Positions 1 through 6,329 of a stretch of 13,541 nt of DNA are shown piece by piece. The first letter of the stretch is position 1; every line of letters begins with the position of its first letter. Both the position numbers and the translations under genes were made by a program. The notes under the pieces were generated by a model, which saw nothing but the letters and a program-made list of their open reading frames with translations, had not been told where the DNA came from and made no database searches. Source of the stretch: UBA1081 sp045636025 (GTDB lineage Bacteria > Bacillota > Clostridia > Oscillospirales > Acutalibacteraceae); NCBI GenBank assembly GCA_045636025.1, contig JAZTWP010000042.1, positions 1 through 13,541 on the forward strand, given 5' to 3'.

Positions 1-113
1 GGGGCGTTGATCCAACGCCCGATTGTGAGCAAAGCGAACAATAACGGCTCTGCCGTTTTATTTTCCTTCGGAAAATGCACATTCGTGCCGGGCGATGAAT
101 CATCGCCCCTACG
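1..113. repeat. Intergenic chain of four short palindromes (GGGCG...CGCCC type)
   Basis: No gene is seen here. Four consecutive perfect inverted repeats, each with a 3-nt loop, can be read: GGGCGTTG (2-9) with CAACGCCC (13-20); AACGGC (43-48) with GCCGTT (52-57); TTTTCC (61-66) with GGAAAA (70-75); GGGCGATG (90-97) with CATCGCCC (101-108), followed by CTACGA. Elements ending in a CGCCCCTACGA-like sequence recur between genes in many Ruminococcaceae genomes, so this is probably a dispersed noncoding repeat. The left edge is cut by the window, so its full length is unknown. None of the hairpins has a T-tract, so they do not look like terminators. Confidence 0.7.
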
Positions 114-157
114 ATATATCAATCAATTTCTGCTTCAATAATTTATTGTTTTTCTTC

Positions 158-186
158 TTGCAATAAATTTACATATATTGTATAAT
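158..186 (+). promoter_or_regulatory. Sigma-A promoter of the sufCB operon
   Basis: A -35 TTGCAA (158-163) and a perfect -10 TATAAT (181-186) are separated by 17 bp. Transcription would start near 193, leaving a short leader of about 38 nt before sufC. No Fe-S-responsive operator or riboswitch was recognised in this leader. Confidence 0.8.
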
Positions 187-230
187 ACTATATTGAAACA
201 GAATGAGTTGTTTCGGCAAGGAGAAAAAAT

Positions 231-947
231 ATGCTTGAACTTAAAAATATCAGTTTTACCGTTAACGACGGTACAAACGATGTCAATATTGTAAACGATG
301 TAAGTCTTGTTGTTCCCGACGGTAAGTTTGTTGTTATAACAGGTCCCAACGGCGGCGGCAAATCAACTCTTGCAAGACTTATTATGGGTATTGAAAAGCC
401 CACATCAGGTAAGATTATTTTCAACGGTACAGATATCACAGATATGTCTGTTACAGAGAGAGCAAAAATGGGTGTAGGATATGCATTCCAGCAACCTCCC
501 AGATTCAAGGGGCTCACAGTAAGAAGTCTTCTCAGTCTTGCTCACGGAGCAGAACTGCCCGAAGATCAGTGCTGTTCATACCTTACAAAAGTCGGTCTTT
601 GCTCAAGGGATTATCTTAACCGTGAGGTTGACACATCTCTTTCAGGCGGTGAAGTCAAGAGAATCGAAATCGCAACACTTATGGCAAGAGAGCTTGACCT
701 TGCGATTTATGACGAACCCGAAGCAGGTATCGACCTCTGGAGCTTCACAATGCTTGTTGAGAGTTTCAGAGCAATGATGTCAGACAGAAAAGAGAGTATC
801 ATCATAATCTCTCATCAGGAGAGAATTATGCAGCTGGCAGACGAAATCATCGTTATTGCTGACGGCAAAATTAAAACACAGGGTCCCAAGGATGAAGTTT
901 TCCCTCGTCTTATGGGTGAATTTGATAACGGCTGTAATTTCAGATAA
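231..947 (+). CDS. sufC: SufC-type ATPase of a minimal Fe-S cluster assembly system
   Basis: This is a 238-residue cytosolic ABC ATPase with no membrane segment. By family it powers the SufB scaffold during Fe-S cluster assembly. Walker A GPNGGGKST is at residues 38-46, the Q-loop FQQPP at 86-90, the signature LSGGE at 137-141, Walker B LAIYDEPEAGID at 157-168 with the catalytic Glu at 162, and the switch His at 195. The DEPEAGID stretch resembles the SufC form DEIDSGLD rather than transporter ATPases. The start is set by AAGGAG at 218-223. It is first in a two-gene operon, its stop codon touching the ribosome binding site of sufB. No sufD, sufS or sufU follows, which fits the minimal SmsC-SmsB (SUF-like) class known from Clostridia and archaea. 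A transporter ATPase is unlikely given the partner gene. Confidence 0.9.
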   Translation: MLELKNISFTVNDGTNDVNIVNDVSLVVPDGKFVVITGPNGGGKSTLARLIMGIEKPTSGKIIFNGTDITDMSVTERAKMGVGYAFQQPPRFKGLTVRSLLSLAHGAELPEDQCCSYLTKVGLCSRDYLNREVDTSLSGGEVKRIEIATLMARELDLAIYDEPEAGIDLWSFTMLVESFRAMMSDRKESIIIISHQERIMQLADEIIVIADGKIKTQGPKDEVFPRLMGEFDNGCNFR

Positions 948-959
948 GGAGGGGCAGAA

Positions 960-1880
960 ATGGAAAAACTCGATTTTTCAATGCTCGGTAAAATTGCCGA
1001 TATAACAGATATCCCCTCAGTGGGAGCTTACAATATAAGAAAAAACGGTCTCGGTGTAGAGAGAAAATCAACTGAGAACATCGAAATCGTCAATAAAACA
1101 GACAAGCCCGGAATTGATATTAAAATCAAACCTTTCACAAAGGCTGAAAAGGTGCATATCCCCGTTATTATTACAGAGGACGGTGTGAATGATGTTGTAT
1201 ATAATGATTTTTACATCGGTGAAGGTGCAGATGTTGAGATAGTTGCAGGTTGCGGAATTCATAATTCAGGCTGTAACACAAGTGAGCACGACGGTATTCA
1301 CAGATTCTTCATCGGCAAGAATGCAAGAGTGAAGTATGTTGAAAAGCACTACGGTGAGGGCGAGGGTACAGGAAAAAGAATCCTTAACCCCGTAACTCAG
1401 GTTTATATGGAAGAAAATTCATACTGCGAAATGGAAATGGTGCAGATTGAGGGTGTTGACTCAACACTCCGTGATACAGAAGTAAATCTCGGTGCGGGTG
1501 CAAAATACGTTGTCCTTGAAAAACTTATGACTCACGATGATCAGAAAGCAGAATCAAATATGATTATCAATCTCAACGGCAAGGATGCTTCTGCTCAGAT
1601 TATTTCTCGTTCAGTTGCAAAGAATAATTCAGAGCAGATTTTCAAACCCACAGCAGTAGGAAATGCAGATTGTAAGGCTCATGTTCAGTGTGACTCAATC
1701 ATTATGGATAATGCAAAAATCAGCTCTGTTCCCGCAATCACAGCAAACAATGCAGATGCACAGATTGTTCACGAAGCAGCAATCGGCAGAATCAATAACG
1801 ACCAGCTTCTTAAACTTATGACATTCGGTATGAATGAAGAAGAAGCCGAAAACGTTATCGTTCAGGGCTTCCTGGCATAA
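960..1880 (+). CDS. sufB: SufB/SufD-family Fe-S scaffold, short form
   Basis: This 306-residue protein belongs to the SufB/SufD beta-helix family and should form the cluster scaffold with SufC. The C-terminal core is well kept: HVQCDS (242-246) matches the QCDS motif of E. coli SufB, which carries the essential Cys405, making Cys244 the likely sulfur-accepting residue. VHEAAIGRI (270-278) matches the LEHEATTSRI stretch carrying the conserved His-Glu, here His271 and Glu272. VIVQGF (299-304) is the family ending. At 306 residues it is much shorter than E. coli SufB (about 495), lacking most of the N-terminal part. AAGGAGG at 946-952 gives a strong start 12 bases after sufC, so the pair is probably translationally coupled. 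It could act as a homodimer in place of SufB-SufD; that is inference. Confidence 0.88.
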   Translation: MEKLDFSMLGKIADITDIPSVGAYNIRKNGLGVERKSTENIEIVNKTDKPGIDIKIKPFTKAEKVHIPVIITEDGVNDVVYNDFYIGEGADVEIVAGCGIHNSGCNTSEHDGIHRFFIGKNARVKYVEKHYGEGEGTGKRILNPVTQVYMEENSYCEMEMVQIEGVDSTLRDTEVNLGAGAKYVVLEKLMTHDDQKAESNMIINLNGKDASAQIISRSVAKNNSEQIFKPTAVGNADCKAHVQCDSIIMDNAKISSVPAITANNADAQIVHEAAIGRINNDQLLKLMTFGMNEEEAENVIVQGFLA

Positions 1881-1886
1881 AAAATC

Positions 1887-1919
1887 ACACCCGAGGATTC
1901 AGTTCTTCGGGTGTTTTTA
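1887..1919. terminator. Bidirectional terminator between sufB and the XRE gene
   Basis: ACACCCGA (1887-1894) pairs perfectly with TCGGGTGT (1907-1914), with two further possible pairs inside. TTTTT follows on the plus strand (1914-1918), and an A-run at 1879-1884 gives a T-tract for minus-strand transcription. The stop codon of the minus-strand regulator (TTA at 1917-1919) lies in the T-tract, so the two convergent genes share one terminator with almost no spare sequence. Confidence 0.88.
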
Positions 1920-2132
1920 TATGGGTTTTATGTTGTCTGTGCGTTCGAGAATGTAGTCGGTTGAAGTGTTGTAAATATCGGCAAGCTTAATGAGAATATC
2001 GGTGGGAATGTCACGGAACCCCTGCTCATAACGATAGTATTGAGGCTGAGGCATATCGAGCATTTTTGCGATTTCACGCTGAGTAAAATCATGGTCTTCA
2101 CGCAGTTCGCGAATTCTTTTATAGTATCCCAT
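1917..2132 (-). CDS. Small XRE/Cro-CI-type transcriptional regulator
   Basis: This 71-residue protein is essentially one HTH_3 (Cro/C1-type) DNA-binding domain. The helix-turn-helix spans about residues 16-37, with FTQREIAKMLDM as the positioning helix and PQPQYYRYEQG as the recognition helix and turn. It is followed by IPTDILIKLADIYNTSTDYIL, the usual C-terminal helices of single-domain XRE proteins. No sensor or protease domain is present. The start is supported by GGAGG (complement of 2140-2144) seven bases upstream of ATG. It is divergent from the secreted lectin-lipase gene, and paired inverted repeats fill the space between them, so it probably represses that gene and itself. A weak TATAGT (complement of 2171-2176) may be its -10; no good -35 was found. 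Confidence 0.87.
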   Translation of the reverse strand: MGYYKRIRELREDHDFTQREIAKMLDMPQPQYYRYEQGFRDIPTDILIKLADIYNTSTDYILERTDNIKPI

Positions 2133-2144
2133 CTGACAACCTCC

Positions 2145-2162
2145 GATAACCGTTTGGATATC
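2145..2162. promoter_or_regulatory. Putative XRE operator O1
   Basis: GATAACC (2145-2151), GTTT, GGATATC (2156-2162) form an imperfect inverted repeat with one mismatch. It has the same 7-4-7 layout and half-site (GATATCC) as O2. It abuts the -35 of the plus-strand promoter on one side and the ribosome binding site of the XRE gene on the other, a position suited to autoregulation. Binding by the neighbouring XRE protein is inferred. Confidence 0.65.
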
Positions 2163-2191
2163 TTGACAATACTATAAAAGTATGCTAAAAT
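2163..2191 (+). promoter_or_regulatory. Strong promoter of the lectin-lipase gene
   Basis: A perfect -35 TTGACA (2163-2168), a 17-bp spacer and -10 TAAAAT (2186-2191) preceded by TGC make an extended -10 promoter. The start point would be near 2198, inside the O2 palindrome. A promoter this close to consensus, boxed in by two operators, would be expected to be kept off by repression. Confidence 0.85.
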
Positions 2192-2196
2192 CGAGC

Positions 2197-2220
2197 TGTG
2201 ATATCCATTTGGATATCACA
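2197..2220. promoter_or_regulatory. Putative XRE operator O2, perfect palindrome at the start point
   Basis: TGTGATATCC (2197-2206) and GGATATCACA (2211-2220) are perfect inverted repeats around ATTT. The palindrome covers the predicted +1 of the secreted-protein promoter and lies 55 bp (centre to centre) from O1. Occupancy would block initiation. A 5'-UTR hairpin is an alternative reading, but the matching half-sites in O1 favour an operator. Confidence 0.72.
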
Positions 2221-2242
2221 AATATTTTTCGGAGGTAATTGT

Positions 2243-4393
2243 ATGAAAAAATTATCAAAAAAAATTCTGTCGGTGTTGCTTATTATTGCAATGCTTGTAC
2301 CCACTGGTGTAATGACAGTGACAACAAGTGCTGCGACTGTATCAATCCCCGATGATGCAGTTATGTTTAATGGGCATTATTACAAGGCATATGATATTTC
2401 AATGACATGGACTGATGCAAAAAGTTATTGTGAGGATTTAGGTGGTCATCTTGTAACAATAACATCACAAGCTGAACAGACTTTTATTGAGAATACATTT
2501 TTATCCGGATCATCCACAAAGTGGTTTTATATGATTGGCGGATATAGACAAAGCCATACTTCTACAAAATGGATGTGGGTTACGGGAGAAACTTTTGATT
2601 TCTCAAATTGGTCAACACCTGAGGAACCAGTACAGAATATATGGGGGCAATTATATATATGGCTGTTCAATTCTTCTGCACCGGATTCATATGTTCGTGA
2701 TGATGGTGTAGTAATAGAAGTTCCTGATTATAAATGGTTCAGTAACGAGGGTGAATGTTATGGAACTATTTATAATACAAATTATACCGGTTTTATCTGC
2801 GAATGGGATACAAACGAATATACTATAGCCGGCAGAAAATTTGATAAGAATATTGACTATTTTACATCATTTACTCTTTCATCAGAATATAATCCCGAAC
2901 TTGCAAATATGACAGCTGCACTTTCACAGGCTGTATACAATGAAAAAAAGATAGAAGATGCATATGCTTCTCTAGGTTTTCCATTCTGCGAAAGACTTGA
3001 TGATATAGAGGGTGCTTTTAATCCGTACAGCAGTGCTTATTCAATAGGTGTCAAACAATCCGAATATAATGGTGATCGGATTTGTCTGATTGTTGTCAGA
3101 GGCAGTATGCCAACTATTTCAGACTGGGTAGGAAATTTAAGTATATGGGACTGCGATGAAGATACAGGAAAGCACAATGGATTTGAGCAACCTGCAGAAC
3201 GCATATACACAACAATTAAAAAGTTGTTTGATAATAATGTTTCCGGAAATATCAAATATGTAATCACGGGACACAGCCGCGGTGCAGCTGTCGCAAATTT
3301 ACTGTCAGTAAAACTGATGGAAAACGGTGTAAGTCCCACAGCTGTTTATAACTATAATTTTGCCTGTCCTGATGTTGCCTGTAGATCATCTTTTGGCAAT
3401 TATATTAATATCTTCAATTTATGTAATCGAGAAGATGCAGTGCCGTATGTTCCCGGAAATACATTCAGCTGGGTTACTTGGCCGGGTACTTCATGGAGTA
3501 AATTCGGACAGACATATTGGTTTACGAAAGATACTAAAGGTACTATAAATCCCATTAAAGACCATAATATGAGTCTGTATCTGGAGTTCTTTGACCAACA
3601 AAAAATGCCTGACGAATGGGGTAAGTCATTCTGGGATAAGGTTGATGATGGTGTACATTGGACATTCGGCTGGATTTCAAAGATTCTCTGTCCTGTGGAT
3701 GTCATTGTAACAGACACTGACGGCAGCAGAATTGCATCGGTAATTGACGGTGAAGTCAATTATTATGACAGTAATTTCGGAGATGTAATTATTCTTACAG
3801 ACGGTGACAAGAAAGTTATTTTTGTCAGCGGTGATAGGGATTTCAATATTGAATTGATTGGTACTGATGACGGCACAATGACTTACTCTGTAGAAAAATG
3901 CAACCTGGCAACAGAAGAAATTTCCGAATCAAAAACATTTGAAAATGTAAAACTTGAAAAAGGTAAAGAAATGTACAGTCCCGTAAGCAATGCCGAAACT
4001 ACAGAAGATATTGAATTGTTTGTTGTTGAAGATGAAAACGGCGAAGATATAAAAACACACACAATTGGTACAGACGGTTCTGAAACAGAAATTAATCACA
4101 TCTATGAAACAGAAGTTGTAAATCCCACCTGTACTGAAAAGGGATACACGGTTTATACATGTTCAAATTGCAGTGATTCATATAAAGATTCATATGTTGA
4201 TGCTCTCGGTCACTCCGACGCCAACTATGACGGTATCTGCGACATATGCTCAGAGGACTTTACAAAGGGTTGCAGTTGCAACTGTCACGGTAACGCATTT
4301 ATGCAGTTCATTCACAAGATTCTCTGTTTCCTTTACAGACTCTTTGGTATGAATCAGTACCGTTACTGCGGTTGCGGTAAGGCTCACTGGTAA
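2243..4393 (+). CDS. Secreted C-type-lectin-like / class 3 lipase protein with Cys-rich C-terminal module
   Basis: This is a 716-residue exported protein. Residues 1-31 are a signal peptide (MKKLSKK, a hydrophobic core, then TTSAA). Residues about 42-189 form a C-type-lectin-like domain: SYCEDLGGHLVTITSQAEQ (61-79), SNWSTPEEPVQN, and FICEW (184-188), with Cys63-Cys186 the likely disulfide. Residues about 215-450 are a class 3 lipase: VVRGS (284-288), nucleophile elbow GHSRG with Ser345, NREDAVPYVP with Asp398, and DHN with His441. A beta-rich acidic stalk (about 483-615) follows. The tail (about 620-716) has Cys pairs, a hydrophobic amphipathic stretch (686-702) and a final CGCGKAHW. GGAGG at 2231-2235 sets the ATG at 2243; a GTG 45 bases earlier would lie inside the operator and lacks a ribosome binding site. 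It likely binds and hydrolyses an extracellular lipid or ester, but the substrate is unknown. Confidence 0.87.
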   Translation: MKKLSKKILSVLLIIAMLVPTGVMTVTTSAATVSIPDDAVMFNGHYYKAYDISMTWTDAKSYCEDLGGHLVTITSQAEQTFIENTFLSGSSTKWFYMIGGYRQSHTSTKWMWVTGETFDFSNWSTPEEPVQNIWGQLYIWLFNSSAPDSYVRDDGVVIEVPDYKWFSNEGECYGTIYNTNYTGFICEWDTNEYTIAGRKFDKNIDYFTSFTLSSEYNPELANMTAALSQAVYNEKKIEDAYASLGFPFCERLDDIEGAFNPYSSAYSIGVKQSEYNGDRICLIVVRGSMPTISDWVGNLSIWDCDEDTGKHNGFEQPAERIYTTIKKLFDNNVSGNIKYVITGHSRGAAVANLLSVKLMENGVSPTAVYNYNFACPDVACRSSFGNYINIFNLCNREDAVPYVPGNTFSWVTWPGTSWSKFGQTYWFTKDTKGTINPIKDHNMSLYLEFFDQQKMPDEWGKSFWDKVDDGVHWTFGWISKILCPVDVIVTDTDGSRIASVIDGEVNYYDSNFGDVIILTDGDKKVIFVSGDRDFNIELIGTDDGTMTYSVEKCNLATEEISESKTFENVKLEKGKEMYSPVSNAETTEDIELFVVEDENGEDIKTHTIGTDGSETEINHIYETEVVNPTCTEKGYTVYTCSNCSDSYKDSYVDALGHSDANYDGICDICSEDFTKGCSCNCHGNAFMQFIHKILCFLYRLFGMNQYRYCGCGKAHW

Positions 4394-4404
4394 AATTAAA
4401 ATCT

Positions 4405-4434
4405 TGCAGTCACTTCGGTGGCTGCATTTTTTTT
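4405..4434 (+). terminator. Rho-independent terminator with UUCG tetraloop
   Basis: TGCAGTCAC (4405-4413) pairs with GTGGCTGCA (4418-4426), with one G-T pair, around a C(TTCG)G loop, the extra-stable tetraloop class. Eight T follow (4427-4434). It closes the lectin-lipase unit. The same 20-base hairpin core occurs on the opposite strand at 11682-11701. Confidence 0.93.
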
Positions 4435-4446
4435 GCCAAAAATCTA

Positions 4447-4475
4447 TTTATCTTTCAGGAAAAATGTGCTAAAAT
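4447..4475 (+). promoter_or_regulatory. Extended -10 promoter of the ABC exporter gene
   Basis: TGC TAAAAT (4467-4475) is an extended -10 element. The hexamer 17 bp upstream, TTTATC (4447-4452), is a poor -35, as expected of extended -10 promoters. The start point would be near 4482, just ahead of the GGGGAG ribosome binding site. Confidence 0.6.
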
Positions 4476-4500
4476 ATTTCTCTGAAAAGGGGAGAGAGTT

Positions 4501-6219
4501 ATGCTTAAAAGATTTATTTCATATTACAAACCGCACAAGCTGATTTTCAGTCTTGATATGCTCGCTTCATTGGGGATGTCTGTTATCGGTATTTTTTATC
4601 CCATCGTACTAAGACGAATGCTCAATGACTTTATTCCTAATAATAAACTTAATCTGATTATTACTTTTGCGCTTGTGCTTTGCGGACTTTATCTTGTGCG
4701 AATGGGGCTTAACTACTTCATTCAGTATGAAGGTCACGTAATGGGTGTCAGAATGCAGGCTCAGATGCGTCGTGATATGTTTAAGAATCTCCAGAGACTT
4801 CCTTACAGCTATTACGATAATAACGAAACGGGCAAAATTATGTCACGAATGACAAATGACCTTATGGAGATAAGTGAACTTGCTCACCACGGTCCTGAGA
4901 ATATCATTCTGTCAGTAATTTCAATTGTTCTTTCATTCTCATACCTTGCAACAATCAATATCTGGCTTACACTTATCATTTTTGTGTGCGCTCCCATTCT
5001 TTGCTTCGTGGCAAGTCTTATGCGTAAGAGAATGAGAAATGCATTCAAAGAGAGCCGTGCCGCTGTTGCGGAAATCAATGATGCCCTTGAAAGCAGTATT
5101 TCAGGTATCCGTGTGACAAAGGCTTTCACAAATGCAGACAAGGAAGAAGAAAAGTTTGAAGTGGGCAATACAATGTTTGTAAATGCCCGTAACAAGGCAT
5201 ACAAGGCTATGGGTATTTTCCATTCCACAACAACATTTGTAACAGATATCTTCAATGTTATTGTTCTTCTTGCAGGCGGTATTTTCCTTTATAACAAGCA
5301 GATTGAGTTTGCAGATTATTCAGCATTCATCGTTTCCACAAATCTTTTCCTCGGTCCTGTCACAACACTTATCAACTTTATGGAGCAGTATCAGAATGGT
5401 GTTACAGGTTTTGAAAGATTCCTTGAAATAATTGATGCCGTGCCTGAAAAGGACGATGAAGATGCAGAGAATGTGGACAAGCTCGAAGGTCATATTGAGT
5501 TTAAGAATGTCACATACGGTTACGATGATGAAAGCGATGTTCTTGACAACATAAGCCTGAATATCGAAAAGGGTAAAACTTATGCTCTTGTCGGTCCCAG
5601 CGGTGGCGGAAAAACGACAATCTGTCATCTTATTCCTCATTTCTATGATGTTGAACAGGGCGAGATTTTCCTTGACGGCAAGGAAATCCACAAAATCACA
5701 ATGGAATCTCTGAGAAGAAATATCGGTATCGTTCAGCAGGACGTTTACCTCTTCAATTCAAGCATAAAGGAAAACATCCTTTACGGCAGACTCGATGCGA
5801 CAGATGAAGAAGTTTATGAAGCCGCAAAGAGAGCCAATATTCACGACTACGTTATGACTCTTGAAAACGGTTATGATACAGTTGTCGGTGAAAGAGGTGT
5901 CAAGCTTTCGGGTGGTCAGAAGCAGAGACTGAGCATTGCAAGAGTTTTCCTTAAAAATCCCTCAATTCTTATTCTTGACGAAGCTACTTCTGCTCTTGAC
6001 AATACAACTGAAATTCTCATTCAGCAGGCACTTGATGAACTCTGTAAGGGCAGAACAACTCTTGTTGTTGCTCACAGACTTTCAACAATCAAGAATGCCG
6101 ATGAAATCGCAGTTGTTGCCGAAGGTAAAATTAAAGAAAAAGGCACTCACGAAGAACTTCTCGCAAAAGGCGGAATATATGCCGACCTTTACAAACTGCA
6201 GTTCAAAAATAATCAGTAA
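4501..6219 (+). CDS. ABC exporter half-transporter (fused membrane and ATPase domains)
   Basis: This 572-residue protein has the length and order of homodimeric or heterodimeric multidrug/lipid exporters (MsbA/BmrA-like). The ABC_membrane domain covers about residues 10-300, with hydrophobic segments near 14-36, 50-72, 134-153, 155-176, 245-265 and 273-295. The ATPase covers about 331-568: Walker A GPSGGGKTT (365-373), Q-loop Gln412, signature LSGGQ (469-473), Walker B ILILDEAT (489-496) with Glu494, D-loop SALD (497-500), switch His525. All catalytic residues are intact, so it could work as a homodimer; no second half-transporter is adjacent. GGGGAGAG lies just upstream of the ATG. It has its own promoter and terminator. 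The substrate cannot be told from sequence. Export of a peptide, lipid or drug is possible; there is no peptidase C39 domain, so it is not a bacteriocin-processing type. Confidence 0.93.
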   Translation: MLKRFISYYKPHKLIFSLDMLASLGMSVIGIFYPIVLRRMLNDFIPNNKLNLIITFALVLCGLYLVRMGLNYFIQYEGHVMGVRMQAQMRRDMFKNLQRLPYSYYDNNETGKIMSRMTNDLMEISELAHHGPENIILSVISIVLSFSYLATINIWLTLIIFVCAPILCFVASLMRKRMRNAFKESRAAVAEINDALESSISGIRVTKAFTNADKEEEKFEVGNTMFVNARNKAYKAMGIFHSTTTFVTDIFNVIVLLAGGIFLYNKQIEFADYSAFIVSTNLFLGPVTTLINFMEQYQNGVTGFERFLEIIDAVPEKDDEDAENVDKLEGHIEFKNVTYGYDDESDVLDNISLNIEKGKTYALVGPSGGGKTTICHLIPHFYDVEQGEIFLDGKEIHKITMESLRRNIGIVQQDVYLFNSSIKENILYGRLDATDEEVYEAAKRANIHDYVMTLENGYDTVVGERGVKLSGGQKQRLSIARVFLKNPSILILDEATSALDNTTEILIQQALDELCKGRTTLVVAHRLSTIKNADEIAVVAEGKIKEKGTHEELLAKGGIYADLYKLQFKNNQ

Positions 6220-6224
6220 AATAC

Positions 6225-6259
6225 AACCGTCAGACACGAATCTGACGGTTATTTTTTTT
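6225..6259 (+). terminator. Rho-independent terminator after the ABC exporter
   Basis: AACCGTCAGA (6225-6234) and TCTGACGGTT (6241-6250) form a perfect 10-bp stem with a CACGAA loop, followed by ATTTTTTTT (6251-6259). It starts six bases after the stop codon. Confidence 0.95.
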
Positions 6260-6268
6260 GTTTTTTAC

Positions 6269-6297
6269 TTGTATTGTTTTTTCTGTCGTGATAATAT
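6269..6297 (+). promoter_or_regulatory. Probable promoter of the foldase lipoprotein gene
   Basis: TTGTAT (6269-6274) and TAATAT (6292-6297) are 17 bp apart in the AT-rich gap after the terminator. The overlapping GATAAT (6290-6295) is an alternative -10. The AAAAGGTG ribosome binding site (6314-6321) follows. Both hexamers are imperfect, so the exact placement is uncertain. Confidence 0.5.
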
Positions 6298-6329
6298 AAA
6301 AATATAACAAACGAAAAGGTGCTGATAAA

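Noticed and set aside
960..1880. Assignment as SufD instead of SufB
   Set aside because: The QCDS cysteine (Cys244) and the VHEA motif match SufB, and only one scaffold gene is present.
2198..2242. GTG start 45 bases upstream for the secreted lectin-lipase
   Set aside because: It would begin inside the O2 palindrome at the predicted transcription start, has no ribosome binding site, and would put 15 residues before a clean signal peptide; the ATG at 2243 has GGAGG seven bases upstream.
4884..5691. Antisense open frames within the ABC exporter
   Set aside because: They show low-complexity shadow composition with no start signals; the sense gene is intact across the region.
4501..6219. Bacteriocin or peptide-toxin exporter system
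   Set aside because: There is no C39 peptidase domain and no small precursor-peptide or modification gene nearby.
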